Below are positions 13,029-22,709 of a stretch of DNA of 64,000 nucleotides, piece by piece. The translations under genes and the position numbers were made by a program. The notes beneath the pieces were generated by a model. It was not told the DNA's origin. It made no database searches and worked only from the letters and a program-made list of their open reading frames with translations. The stretch is from assembly GCF_029603165.1 (NCBI RefSeq), contig NZ_JAQSVC010000001.1, forward strand, positions 434,001 to 498,000, read 5' to 3'. Origin of the DNA: Galbibacter pacificus. Lineage in GTDB: Bacteria > Bacteroidota > Bacteroidia > Flavobacteriales > Flavobacteriaceae. Position 1 is the first letter of the stretch, and each line of letters begins with the position of its first letter.

Positions 13029-13814
13029 TTATTGGGTAATTTCCATAAGCTTTTCGGGCGCATCGGTAGTTATAAAATCTGCTTCTAGTTTCAGCATATC
13101 CTTCATGTCTTCAGCATTGTTAACGGTCCATACGTTCACGGTCATTTTTTCGTCATGGGCTTCTTTTACCCATTCAGGATGTTCCCTAAATACATTTATG
13201 TTGTAATCAATGCCTGTGTAACCATCCAATTTTGCCTTGTTGGGCGCAATATCTCCTTTAAGGTATGCAACTGGTGCATTGGCATCCAATTGATGGACCA
13301 ATTTTCCGGCATCATAATCAAAACAGATATATTCAACCATCTCGGATCCGTTTAATTCATGGACCATGTCGACCGCCATTTTTGTTAGTGTAAGAGTGCG
13401 TTGCTTCCCCGAAGGCGCAGTTTTAATTTCTAATATGAGTTTTGTTTTGTGTTGCTTGAGCCCTTCTTCTAAATATGCTTTTAACGTTGGTGTTTTTTCC
13501 CCGTTGGAAAGCGATTTGGAAAGTAGTTCCTTGTATGTTGATGTTTCAATGTCCAGTCCCTGAAAATCCTTGTCGTGATTAACAACCATTATGCTGTCTT
13601 TTGTTAGGTGGACATCAAATTCAGAGCCGTAACACCCCAAGTTTATGGCATGCTTTAACGATGCTATTGAATTTTCGGGCACCTGTTGTTTTTTCCATGC
13701 CCCACGATGTGCAATAGTGGGGTTTGTTGCATTTTCGCTACAACTTATTAAAAGTAAAGCTGTTCCGGAAATTGCATAAATGAAATGTTTTTTTATAAGT
13801 TTAGTAAGGTTCAT
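13029..13814 (-). CDS. Glycerophosphodiester phosphodiesterase lipoprotein (GDPD)
   Basis: A 261-residue exported enzyme (lipobox LISC, Cys25) hydrolysing glycerophosphodiesters to glycerol-3-phosphate and an alcohol. The family catalytic set is complete: HRG (His36), PENS (Glu47), EFDVH (Glu65, Asp67) and NHD (His80). The C-terminal part has the TIM-barrel pattern ending in VNVWTVN and ITTDAPE, standard for bacterial GDPDs. It lies 180 bases after SusD and 12 bases before the HAD phosphatase on the same strand. A GDPD linked to a SusC/SusD pair points to uptake of glycerol-phosphate-containing compounds rather than an ordinary polysaccharide. Confidence 0.93.
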   Translation of the reverse strand: MNLTKLIKKHFIYAISGTALLLISCSENATNPTIAHRGAWKKQQVPENSIASLKHAINLGCYGSEFDVHLTKDSIMVVNHDKDFQGLDIETSTYKELLSKSLSNGEKTPTLKAYLEEGLKQHKTKLILEIKTAPSGKQRTLTLTKMAVDMVHELNGSEMVEYICFDYDAGKLVHQLDANAPVAYLKGDIAPNKAKLDGYTGIDYNINVFREHPEWVKEAHDEKMTVNVWTVNNAEDMKDMLKLEADFITTDAPEKLMEITQ

Positions 13815-13994
13815 TTTCCTGTTGAATATGTATGTTGAATAAATATGTTTAAAAGATTGAAATTTATGTTACCGCCCCAAGCCTGGTGAAATGTTTTTCT
13901 GGTTGATGGAAAACCAATCGTTTTGACATCCCGAGCTACAGAGCGGTTTTATATTGATGTATTTTTATTTATAAGACGGATTTAAATAATTTGA

Positions 13995-15425
13995 TTATTC
14001 GTCCCACCAAACCTTGGTGTTAATATCATCGGGTCCGCCCAGCATCTCAACGGCTTCTTGATAATTTGCCTGATTGTTTATCTGAACATCCGATGGGTAA
14101 TAAAAACGGGAGGGCATCATGGCGTTGTTCTGCATGGCATCGGTGGTAGGCAAAACCGGTAGCCCTGTACGTCTGTATTCAAACCATTGTTGATAGTCGG
14201 TAAAATAGAGGGCATAATATTTCTGAAGCATGATTTGTTCCAAACTTCCATTGTATGCCACATCTGGATTGTCGAAAATAGAATCTTCAACTTCGGCCCC
14301 GATTTGTTCGATGGCTGCTTTAACGCCGTTTTCATAATGAGTTTCTGCATTATCGATAAATCCCCTTTGGGCTACTTCGGCTTTAATAAACTCGACCTCT
14401 GCATACGTTAGCAAAAATATCTGCATGGGGTTTTCTACTTGTTCTATATTAAAGGTAGATGCATCATAATCAAATTGCGACTCTGGCCCTGAATATGCAC
14501 TGGGGATACCTTTGTAACCAATCTCCTCATTGTTTTCGTCATGAGCCAAGGTGGCTATAAAAGGTCTTCTGGGATCTTCAAATTGATTCAAGTTATCAAG
14601 AAAAAATGAAGCAACTTTTACGTTCAACCGAAAATCCTGTGGTCTTCCCCACGGAGAAACATTTGGTGTTACGCCAGTTACCTGAAGTATAGCCGACTCG
14701 TCTGTACTTTCAAATACAGGATATTTACTGGGGTTGTTAATCATGGCGGTTAATTTTTGGAAGGCATTGGTTTCCGTTTTGTTGGAAATTCTAAGCAACA
14801 ATCTCATGTGGAGCGAATTGGTAAATTTTTTCCATTTCATAACATCATTAAAAAATAGAATGTCTTCCGCATAGATCATATCTTCATCTGTTTCATACAT
14901 TGCATTGGCTTTTTCCAGGTCGTCCAGAATGGTTTGATATATAGATTCTTGCGAGTCAAATGCCGGGTACAATATACCTCCTTCTCCTTGGCTGGCTTCT
15001 GTCATGGGAACAGGGCCGAAAAGATCGGTTAAATTGGCATATACCCATGCGTTTAAAGTTAAAGCAATGGCCTCGTAGTTGGCATCTTCCGCAGAAATTG
15101 CCGCTTCTTTCATTTCGTCGATATTGTTTAGCCATCTGTAGTACCAATACCAAGATGAATTTCCTATGTTTTGGCTTACATCGTAGCGATGAAGCCCACC
15201 GGAAACACTTGGAAAAGGCAACGAGACTTGCATCAGGTCAAAAGTAATGCTGGCACTTCTATCTGCATTATGTGTTGCAAGACCGTAAATAATAGGGTTT
15301 ATTAGGGTTCCCGGGCTTATTTCTGAAATGAGGTTCGGGTCTGTGTTTACTTCTTCAAAATCACTCGTGCAACCTGCCATTATATAAGCGGCAAGACAAA
15401 ATATGATATATTTTATATTTTTCAT
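13995..15425 (-). CDS. SusD/RagB-family outer-membrane lipoprotein (SusD-like_2 type)
   Basis: A 476-residue substrate-binding lipoprotein with lipobox MAGC and the early motif NTDPN typical of the SusD-like_2 subfamily. The TPR-rich core is recognisable from helix motifs such as ANYEAIALTLNAWVYANLTD and the C-terminal QKYYALYFTDYQQWFEYRRTG. It starts 10 bases after the SusC stop, the usual tight SusC-SusD arrangement. It should cap the partner receptor and bind the ligand at the cell surface. No carbohydrate-active enzyme is encoded in its operon; the following genes are a GDPD and a phosphatase. Confidence 0.92.
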   Translation of the reverse strand: MKNIKYIIFCLAAYIMAGCTSDFEEVNTDPNLISEISPGTLINPIIYGLATHNADRSASITFDLMQVSLPFPSVSGGLHRYDVSQNIGNSSWYWYYRWLNNIDEMKEAAISAEDANYEAIALTLNAWVYANLTDLFGPVPMTEASQGEGGILYPAFDSQESIYQTILDDLEKANAMYETDEDMIYAEDILFFNDVMKWKKFTNSLHMRLLLRISNKTETNAFQKLTAMINNPSKYPVFESTDESAILQVTGVTPNVSPWGRPQDFRLNVKVASFFLDNLNQFEDPRRPFIATLAHDENNEEIGYKGIPSAYSGPESQFDYDASTFNIEQVENPMQIFLLTYAEVEFIKAEVAQRGFIDNAETHYENGVKAAIEQIGAEVEDSIFDNPDVAYNGSLEQIMLQKYYALYFTDYQQWFEYRRTGLPVLPTTDAMQNNAMMPSRFYYPSDVQINNQANYQEAVEMLGGPDDINTKVWWDE

Positions 15426-15435
15426 TGTAGTTGTT

Positions 15436-18400
15436 TTATAGGTTAACTTTTAAACTAAAACCATAAGTGGCCGGTGAAGGCATTTGTCCCATTTCAATCC
15501 CCGGTAAAATAGTGTTGCCGTTTAGTGCGGCCGTTTCGGGGTCGTAAATAGGAAAATCGGATATTACGGCAAGGTTTCTTCCAAAAACACCTATGTTCAA
15601 CGATCTTATTCCTGTATTGTCTAGCCATTTGCTGGGAAAATCGTAAGAAAGGTTTATTTCCCGTAATTTAATATAAGAGGCATCAAAAGAATTAGATTCG
15701 ACATTGGCCCTTCTGTAGTATCTTGTGTACCAATCTGGTGTCACTACTTCCGTTGTGTTTTCAGAATAGGTGCCATCGCCATTATCTACAACACCGTCGC
15801 CCACAATAAAACCTGTATCCCTTCCGTAGAAAGTTGAGGCTAGCTTTCCTTGCTCTGTAAGCTTGTGGTGTGTTTGCGAGTAGATAATGCCTCCATATTG
15901 CCCCGCCATCATGATGTTTACATTAACATTTCCTATTTTGAAATTATTGCTTAAGCCCGCTTCCCAATCAGGGCTGGCATCTCCTATGTATTGAATTTCA
16001 TCGGGATATGCAGGCAGGCCTCCATCATCATAAACAATACGCCCATCGGGAGACCGCACGAACCCGTAGCCATATATGGCAGTGGTTGTCCCGCCTTCTT
16101 TGGCTATAAGTGTTGCCTGGCCTCCAGATCCTATTTCCTGTTGTCCTTCAATGCCGTCGGCTAATTCCATAACACGGTTCCAGTTTCTGGACCAAATTAA
16201 GGTTGAGCTCCATTTAAACTTATCAGATTTCATGATTTTTCCCGTTAGGGTAAGTTCTACCCCGCGGTTTCTAACCTCCCCCGAGTTTAGCACTCCGGAG
16301 CTGTACCCGGTTGTTATGTCAAGGGGAACGGAAAGGATCTGGTTTTTTGTAACTGTTTGGTATATGGTAGCGTCTAAATTAATCCTATTATTAAAAAGCC
16401 TGGATTCGAAACCAGTTTCGTAGCTGGTGGTAATTTCTGGTTTAAAATTGCCATTGTACAAGGTGGTCGGTACGGTAGCGGCGCTCGGAAACTCGTTTTG
16501 ACTATAATACTTACTGGTTTTATAAGGGTCTGTGTCATTTCCTACCTGGGCGAAAGAAAAGCGGTATTTTAGAAAATCAATGGCATCGGGTAAGTTAAAA
16601 ATATCAGAAACTATAAAACTTGCGTTTGCAGAAGGATAAAAGAAAGAATTGTTTTGAACGGGCAGTGTACTGGACCAGTCATTTCTTCCGGTAAGGTCCA
16701 AGTAGATTTTATTGTTGAACGATAAAGACAATAGGCCGTACAAGCTATTTACTTTTTTATTGCTGTCGTAAGTTTGAATTACTGGATTGTTTACGCCGTT
16801 GGAAAGCTTGTATACGCCCGGCACTACCAGTCCTTCTACAGAGGCGTCGGTCCGTCTGTATTTGTAATCCCGTTGGTTTCCGCCAAGAGAAGCAGATAAT
16901 GAAAATTTCTTGGATAGTTCTTTATTGTAGGTCAATAGGAAATCGTTGTTTATTTCCTGCTTCCATATATCCTGGTTTTCAAAATAACCCTTTGCATAAC
17001 GGTTTATACTATATGGCCTGTGTTGCTCTCTATCTTGGCGGTATGTGTTCAAGGAAGAACGCACCATAAGTTCCAGATCGGGTGTTATTTGGAAGTTGGC
17101 ATATATATTTCCTACAATCTGGTTGCTTTCAAGGGAGTTGGTGGCTTCGTATGCAATAAGGTACGGATTGTCGATATACGAGCTGAAAGGCTGTATTTGC
17201 TGAATGTTTTCCTGACCATCCTGCCAAATAGGGCGGTACCAATCCAAGTCGACATTCGGATTTTGGAAAATCATAAAATAGGCTATTGAACCATTGTTGT
17301 AGCCCGTGCTTGGAAGATTGTCGCTGTTCCGGTTGTTATAGTTAATTACCGTACCTATTTTCACGCTTTTAGAAACTTGGTAGTTCCCGTTAACAGAGGC
17401 GGTAATCCTTTCAAAACCGGTATTTGGCATAATCCATTCGTTTTTTGAATGCCCAATTGATGCCCGCATGGAACCGTTTTCGCCCCCGCCTTGAATAGAT
17501 ACATTGTTGTTGATGGTCGTGCCCATTCTCCAAAAATCCTTCCTGTTGTCTTTGTATGGTTTCCAAGGCGTTCTTTGGGCCCCCTGTCCTTCTATTGTTG
17601 GGTCGTATTGATAAAAATCCTGACCATTGAATTCTGGTCCCCATGCACTACTGGTGCTTCCAGTGTTGTTTCCATCTTGCGAACTTCCGTAGGAGTAATA
17701 CGGATTTCCGTCGTCATCAAAACTCTTTCCCGTTCCCTGTCCATATTTGTATTGCCAGTCCGGCCATCTTTGAATAACATCCAGGCTTAGGTTGGAGTTG
17801 TATGTAATGCCCAAGCCTTGTTTTTTTGTCCCCGATTTTGTGGTAATAATTAAAGCGCCATTTGCGGCCCTGCTTCCGTATAAAGCCGTTGCCCCCGGCC
17901 CTTTAAGGACGGTAACGCTTTCTATATCTTCAAGGTTTAAGTCGGAAATACCATTACCGTAATCTATGGGCGAATCATCTCCGGTATATGCAGAGGATGA
18001 TCCCGAGGTTGTCATTTCACTACTTACGGGAACTCCGTCAACTACAATTAATGCATTGTTGCCATTAGGGTTAAGGGAATTATTGCCCCTTAATGTTATT
18101 TGTTGCGAATTAATAGGCCCGGATCCCGACGATACAATGTTGAGCCCGGCCACTTTCCCTTTTAATCCGGAAGACCAGTTGTTTGGCACCGTTTGCGAGA
18201 GGTTGTCGGATGAGACAGTGGCCTGTGAAAACCCAAGCTTTTTTTCTTCCCTTTTAATTCCCAGTGCAGTAACCACAACTTCGTTAAGTGTGTTTGTTTC
18301 GGCAGTCAGTGCAACCTGTACGGGGCTATTTGCTGTTGCAGCGACTTCCTGGGTTTTAAAACCTATAAAAGAAACCTCTAAAGTGGTTTGCCGTGCTGAA

Positions 18401-18594
18401 ATTGACAGGCTGAAGTTTCCGTCAAAATCGGATGTAGTTCCATTGTTTGTGTTCTTTTCAATAATGGTAGCCCCGGGTAGTGGCATCCCTTCTTGATCGG
18501 TAACCTTTCCTGTTATTTGGTTGTTTTGCCCCCATGCTATTAAAGGTAACATGCACAATATGCATAACAGGGATCTAAGTTGTTTGTTTTTCAT
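15436..18594 (-). CDS. SusC/RagA-family TonB-dependent outer-membrane receptor
   Basis: A 1052-residue importer with signal peptide (ends near IAWGQ), a CarboxypepD_reg-like domain (GKVTDQEGMPLPGATI, about residues 27-105), a TonB-box-like NEVVVTALG region, a plug domain with the SVTVLKGPGATALYGSRAANG motif, and a 22-strand barrel ending in the aromatic/hydrophobic SLKVNL terminus. It begins the - strand unit SusC-SusD-GDPD-HAD and is divergent from glpD across a 187-base gap. There is no STN extension, so signalling through an anti-sigma factor is not expected. Confidence 0.94.
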   Translation of the reverse strand: MKNKQLRSLLCILCMLPLIAWGQNNQITGKVTDQEGMPLPGATIIEKNTNNGTTSDFDGNFSLSISARQTTLEVSFIGFKTQEVAATANSPVQVALTAETNTLNEVVVTALGIKREEKKLGFSQATVSSDNLSQTVPNNWSSGLKGKVAGLNIVSSGSGPINSQQITLRGNNSLNPNGNNALIVVDGVPVSSEMTTSGSSSAYTGDDSPIDYGNGISDLNLEDIESVTVLKGPGATALYGSRAANGALIITTKSGTKKQGLGITYNSNLSLDVIQRWPDWQYKYGQGTGKSFDDDGNPYYSYGSSQDGNNTGSTSSAWGPEFNGQDFYQYDPTIEGQGAQRTPWKPYKDNRKDFWRMGTTINNNVSIQGGGENGSMRASIGHSKNEWIMPNTGFERITASVNGNYQVSKSVKIGTVINYNNRNSDNLPSTGYNNGSIAYFMIFQNPNVDLDWYRPIWQDGQENIQQIQPFSSYIDNPYLIAYEATNSLESNQIVGNIYANFQITPDLELMVRSSLNTYRQDREQHRPYSINRYAKGYFENQDIWKQEINNDFLLTYNKELSKKFSLSASLGGNQRDYKYRRTDASVEGLVVPGVYKLSNGVNNPVIQTYDSNKKVNSLYGLLSLSFNNKIYLDLTGRNDWSSTLPVQNNSFFYPSANASFIVSDIFNLPDAIDFLKYRFSFAQVGNDTDPYKTSKYYSQNEFPSAATVPTTLYNGNFKPEITTSYETGFESRLFNNRINLDATIYQTVTKNQILSVPLDITTGYSSGVLNSGEVRNRGVELTLTGKIMKSDKFKWSSTLIWSRNWNRVMELADGIEGQQEIGSGGQATLIAKEGGTTTAIYGYGFVRSPDGRIVYDDGGLPAYPDEIQYIGDASPDWEAGLSNNFKIGNVNVNIMMAGQYGGIIYSQTHHKLTEQGKLASTFYGRDTGFIVGDGVVDNGDGTYSENTTEVVTPDWYTRYYRRANVESNSFDASYIKLREINLSYDFPSKWLDNTGIRSLNIGVFGRNLAVISDFPIYDPETAALNGNTILPGIEMGQMPSPATYGFSLKVNL

Positions 18595-18635
18595 TACATT
18601 ATCTTTTAAGTTTTTTTAAGTGAGTTAATTCGTTA

Positions 18636-18647
18636 TATTTCGAAATA
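18636..18647. promoter_or_regulatory. Palindromic operator candidate between susC and glpD
   Basis: TATTTCGAAATA is a perfect 12-base palindrome in the 187-base gap between the divergent SusC and glpD genes, 42 bases from the SusC start and 135 from the glpD start. It is the only clear symmetric site in the gap. The placement would let one regulator, possibly the DeoR/GlpR-type protein at 10349-11110, control both arms. Nothing in the sequence proves binding. Confidence 0.35.
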
Positions 18648-18781
18648 ACAAATATTATACAGTCAGATTACGAATGTAATAAAAAATAACTAATAACAAT
18701 GCTTTTATTTCAATATTTGCTATCTTTTTATTTTTTTTTATTCTTTTTAATGCTACATTTGTTTCTAAATTATGATATGTA

Positions 18782-20422
18782 ATGAAAAACGAAACAAAAG
18801 AAAATATATACAACCGAAATAATTTACTAGAAAAAATAAGGGATAAAAATTGTGTTTGGGATGTTCTTGTTATTGGTGGAGGCGCTACGGGGTTGGGCGT
18901 TGCATTAGACGCTGCTTCAAGGGGGTATAAAACCCTGCTTTTGGAACAATCTGATTTTGCAAAAGGAACTTCAAGCAGAAGCACAAAATTAGTTCACGGA
19001 GGGGTACGTTATTTGGCCCAAGGGAACATAAAATTAGTATTGGAAGCTCTTTATGAAAGAGGGCTTATGATGAAGAACGCCCCTCACTTGGTAAATCCCC
19101 TTCCTTTTATTATTCCAAGTTACCGCTGGTGGGAAAAGTTTTTCTATGGTTTCGGACTTAAAATTTACGATTGGATGGCCGGCAAACTTAGGGTTGGTTC
19201 AACCCGTTTGTTAAATAAGGACACCGTGACAAAAGAAATGGGAAACCTTAAGCACAATAAATTGAATGGTGGAGTTGCTTATTATGATGGGCAATTTGAC
19301 GATGCCAGGCTGGCAATTAACCTAGCGCAAACAAGTATAGAGAATGGTGGCGTTTTGTTAAACTACGTAAAAGTTTCCAAATTGTTGAAAGATCATGAGG
19401 GGAAAATCACAGGTGTAGAGGCTACTGATTGTGAAAGCGGAGAACTCTTTAAGGTGAATGCAAGAATAGTAATAAATGCAACGGGCGTATTTGTTGATGA
19501 CATTTTAAAGCTGGACGACCCCAATGCAAATGCTCTTGTAAAAGTTAGCCAGGGAATTCATTTGGTGGTAGAACGCAGCTTTCTTAAAGGAGATAGTGCC
19601 CTTATGATTCCCGCTACTTCAGATGGCAGGGTTCTTTTTGCTGTTCCTTGGCACGACCATTTGTTGGTAGGCACGACCGATACCCCTTTGGACCGTCATC
19701 AATTGGAACCAAAGGCATTAACGCAGGAAGTAGAGTTTATCTTGGACACACTCAAAGAATATTTAGATAAGGCGCCAACAAGAGAAGATGTTTTGAGTGT
19801 TTTTGCCGGGTTGCGCCCCTTGGTTTTGCCGGAGGATAAAGAAAAAGGGACCAAAGAAATTTCAAGGGATCATAAGTTGAAAAAGTCAAAATCGGGCTTG
19901 ATTACAATTACCGGAGGAAAATGGACCACCTATAGAAGGATGGCAGAAGATACTGTAGATATGGCCATTAAAACGGCCACTATGGAGTACAGGCCTTGTG
20001 TGACCAAAAATTTGAAAATTCACGGGTTTCAAAAAGAAAAAAATACAGATACTATGCAGTTATATGGAAGCGATGCTGGACGGATACTTGAATTGGAAAA
20101 CAAAATGCCCGAATTAAAAAAGAAATTGTATCCAGATTTTCCATATACCATGGCAAATGTAGTTTGGGCCGTAAGGTACGAAATGGCCCGTACTATCGAT
20201 GATGTTCTGGCCAGAAGGTTGCGTATTCTTTTTTTAGATGCCAAAGCTGCTGTAGAAATGGCGCCCATGGTAGCCTCGATAATGGCCAAAGAGCTTGTAA
20301 AGGATAAAGAGTGGGAAAAAGCACAAACACTACAGTTTTTGAAATTATCCAAAAATTATATGCTGAATCCATCCATAAATAATTCGGCTGAAAAAATCGA
20401 TCAACCAGTTTCAAATTATTAA
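18782..20422 (+). CDS. glpD: FAD-dependent glycerol-3-phosphate dehydrogenase
   Basis: A 546-residue GlpD-type flavoenzyme that oxidises glycerol-3-phosphate to dihydroxyacetone phosphate and passes electrons to quinone at the inner membrane. The FAD-binding dinucleotide fold is near the start (VIGGGATGLGVALDAASRG, about residues 29-47), followed by the family motif TSSRSTKLVHGG. GRVLFAVPW and LVGTTDTP in the middle and the C-terminal helical GlpD cap (ARTIDDVLARRLR) are also present. It heads the + strand run glpD-glpK-glpF-PLD with gaps of 25, 14 and 22 bases. The start lies just after an AT-rich stretch; the frame has no better upstream start. Confidence 0.95.
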   Translation: MKNETKENIYNRNNLLEKIRDKNCVWDVLVIGGGATGLGVALDAASRGYKTLLLEQSDFAKGTSSRSTKLVHGGVRYLAQGNIKLVLEALYERGLMMKNAPHLVNPLPFIIPSYRWWEKFFYGFGLKIYDWMAGKLRVGSTRLLNKDTVTKEMGNLKHNKLNGGVAYYDGQFDDARLAINLAQTSIENGGVLLNYVKVSKLLKDHEGKITGVEATDCESGELFKVNARIVINATGVFVDDILKLDDPNANALVKVSQGIHLVVERSFLKGDSALMIPATSDGRVLFAVPWHDHLLVGTTDTPLDRHQLEPKALTQEVEFILDTLKEYLDKAPTREDVLSVFAGLRPLVLPEDKEKGTKEISRDHKLKKSKSGLITITGGKWTTYRRMAEDTVDMAIKTATMEYRPCVTKNLKIHGFQKEKNTDTMQLYGSDAGRILELENKMPELKKKLYPDFPYTMANVVWAVRYEMARTIDDVLARRLRILFLDAKAAVEMAPMVASIMAKELVKDKEWEKAQTLQFLKLSKNYMLNPSINNSAEKIDQPVSNY

Positions 20423-20447
20423 ACCAAAAAAACAAAACTTATAAATT

Positions 20448-21938
20448 ATGGCTAAATATATATTAGCATTCGATCAAGGTACCACCAGTTCCCGTGCATT
20501 AGTTTTTGATGAAAACGGTAAAGTGGTCAATATAGCACAGAAAGAATTTACACAGATTTTTCCTAAGCCGGGCTGGGTAGAGCACGATCCTAACGAAATC
20601 CTCTCCTCTCAAATAGGAGTCGCCGCAGAAGCTGTATCCATGGGAAAATTAAAATCGGATGACATTGCCGCTATTGGCATTACCAACCAAAGAGAAACAA
20701 CCATTGTATGGGACAAAGAAACTGGAGAGCCTATCTATAATGCTATTGTTTGGCAAGACCGTAGAACTTCGGCCTATTGCGATGAATTGATAGATAAAGG
20801 CCTTGAACCCATGATTAGGGAAAAAACAGGTCTGGTTATCGATGCCTATTTTGTGGCCACGAAGGTAAAATGGATACTCGATAATGTTCCCGATGCAAGG
20901 ACAAAGGCTTCTCAAGGGAAATTGGCCTTGGGCACAGTAGATTCTTGGTTGGTATGGAACTTGACCAACAGGGACAAGCATATAACCGATGTTACCAATG
21001 CTTCCAGAACACTGCTTTTTAATATAAATACATTGGAATGGGACCAAGAACTATTGGAATTGTTTGATATCCCGGCAACAATGCTGCCAGATGTATGCGA
21101 TTCCAGTGGAGAACTGGCCAAGACCTCGGGGGCAATATTTGCTAAGAAAATACCAATTACAGGGATAGCCGGAGACCAACACGCAGCTTTATTTGGCCAG
21201 ATGTGTACAGAGCCGGGAATGGTAAAAAACACTTATGGAACGGGTTGTTTTATGCTGATGAATATTGGCAATAAACCCATTATTTCTAAAAACAAGCTGA
21301 TAACAACAATAGCTTGGAAACTTGGAGGTCAAATTAATTATGCCCTGGAAGGGAGTATCTTCATTGCCGGCGCAGTCGTGCAATGGTTAAGGGATGGTCT
21401 CGGGATTGTTAATTCGGCTTCAGATATTGAAGAATTGGCAACAAAAGTCGAAAATACCGATGGGGTATATTTTGTTCCGGCTTTTACGGGCTTGGGTGCC
21501 CCTCATTGGAATCAACATACCCGGGGAACCATAGTGGGAATTACCAGAGGAACAACTTCTAGCCATATTGCACGGGCATCCTTGGAGAGTATTGCATTTC
21601 AAACATACGATGTGCTCAAAGCCATGGAAGCCGATGCCAATGTTGAAATTAAAGATTTACGTGTAGACGGTGGGGCTACTGAAAATAACTTTTTAATGCA
21701 ATTTCAATCCAACATATTAAATGCAAGGATTGAAAAGCCTGAAACTTCAGAAGTAACTGCCTTGGGAGTTGCTTATTTGGCTGGCCTTGGAGCCGGAATA
21801 TGGAAAAATACTGAAGAAATCCGTAATAAATGGAAAACCGAAACCGTATACGAGCCAGATACTAAAATTTCTACCCAAAAGGAGCTTGATAATTGGAAAA
21901 AAGCAGTAGAAACTGCCAACACCTGGTCTGATAATTAA
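20448..21938 (+). CDS. glpK: Glycerol kinase
   Basis: A 496-residue FGGY-family kinase converting glycerol and ATP to glycerol-3-phosphate. Length and motifs match GlpK along the whole protein: [13 protein letters not shown] at the N-terminus (phosphate binding), [32 protein letters not shown], and the C-terminal domain motif [20 protein letters not shown]. It lies between glpD and glpF. It traps the glycerol entering by GlpF and feeds GlpD. Confidence 0.97.
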   Translation: MAKYILAFDQGTTSSRALVFDENGKVVNIAQKEFTQIFPKPGWVEHDPNEILSSQIGVAAEAVSMGKLKSDDIAAIGITNQRETTIVWDKETGEPIYNAIVWQDRRTSAYCDELIDKGLEPMIREKTGLVIDAYFVATKVKWILDNVPDARTKASQGKLALGTVDSWLVWNLTNRDKHITDVTNASRTLLFNINTLEWDQELLELFDIPATMLPDVCDSSGELAKTSGAIFAKKIPITGIAGDQHAALFGQMCTEPGMVKNTYGTGCFMLMNIGNKPIISKNKLITTIAWKLGGQINYALEGSIFIAGAVVQWLRDGLGIVNSASDIEELATKVENTDGVYFVPAFTGLGAPHWNQHTRGTIVGITRGTTSSHIARASLESIAFQTYDVLKAMEADANVEIKDLRVDGGATENNFLMQFQSNILNARIEKPETSEVTALGVAYLAGLGAGIWKNTEEIRNKWKTETVYEPDTKISTQKELDNWKKAVETANTWSDN

Positions 21939-21952
21939 ATTTAAAAAAATAG

Positions 21953-22687
21953 ATGATGTCACAATTTACAGCAGAATTTTTAGGAACCATGTTTTTAATC
22001 CTAATCGGAAATGGAGTTGTAGCCAATGTTTTGCTTAAAGATACAAAAGGAAACAATGGGGGCTGGATAGTAATAACAACAGCATGGGCCCTTGGTGTAT
22101 TTACAGGGGTTGTTATTGCGGCGCCATATAGTGGGGCCCATTTAAATCCGGCTGTATCCATTGGGCTGGCCATTATTGGCAAGTTTTCATGGAATTTGGT
22201 ACCCATGTTTGTTATGGCCCAATTGGGAGGGGCAATGCTTGGTAGCTTTTTAGTGTGGGCAATGTATAACGACCATTATCGTAGAACAGATGATGCTGGA
22301 CTTAAAATGGCCACCTTTTGTACATCCCCGGCAATAAGGAATGATTTTAAAAACATGTTAAGTGAAATTATCGGGACCTTTACTTTGATCTTTGTCATTT
22401 TTCATTTTACAGAACCAGTTATGAACAACGATTTGCAAACCCCCATTGGTATGGGGTCTTTGGGTGCTATACCCGTATCTTTTTTGGTATGGGCAATTGG
22501 TCTTGCGCTTGGCGGTACAACGGGCTATGCAATAAACCCGGCCAGGGATCTTGGCCCCAGGATATTATATGCGTTATTGCCCATAAAGGGAAAGACAAAT
22601 ATTTGGGGATATTCATGGATTCCCGTGCTAGGCCCCATAATAGGTGCTGCCATAGCCGCCATACTTTATATTACTTTAACTGTTTAA
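21953..22687 (+). CDS. glpF: Glycerol facilitator, MIP/aquaglyceroporin family
   Basis: A 244-residue inner-membrane channel with six membrane spans and the two half-helix NPA boxes. The first is in GAHLNPAVS and the second in NPARDLGPR; the Asp after the second NPA marks glycerol-conducting members rather than water-only channels. It sits 14 bases after glpK. No GlpT-type glycerol-3-phosphate antiporter is present in the window, so free glycerol rather than glycerol-3-phosphate is the expected import form. That is consistent with an exported phosphatase in the divergent operon. Confidence 0.95.
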   Translation: MMSQFTAEFLGTMFLILIGNGVVANVLLKDTKGNNGGWIVITTAWALGVFTGVVIAAPYSGAHLNPAVSIGLAIIGKFSWNLVPMFVMAQLGGAMLGSFLVWAMYNDHYRRTDDAGLKMATFCTSPAIRNDFKNMLSEIIGTFTLIFVIFHFTEPVMNNDLQTPIGMGSLGAIPVSFLVWAIGLALGGTTGYAINPARDLGPRILYALLPIKGKTNIWGYSWIPVLGPIIGAAIAAILYITLTV

Positions 22688-22709
22688 CCAACAAATACCC
22701 TCTTGTACC

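Noticed and set aside
17966-18496. Long open frame antisense to the N-terminal part of SusC
   Set aside because: It mirrors the codon pattern of the receptor gene, has no recognisable domain and no separate promoter; similar antisense frames occur over other large genes here.
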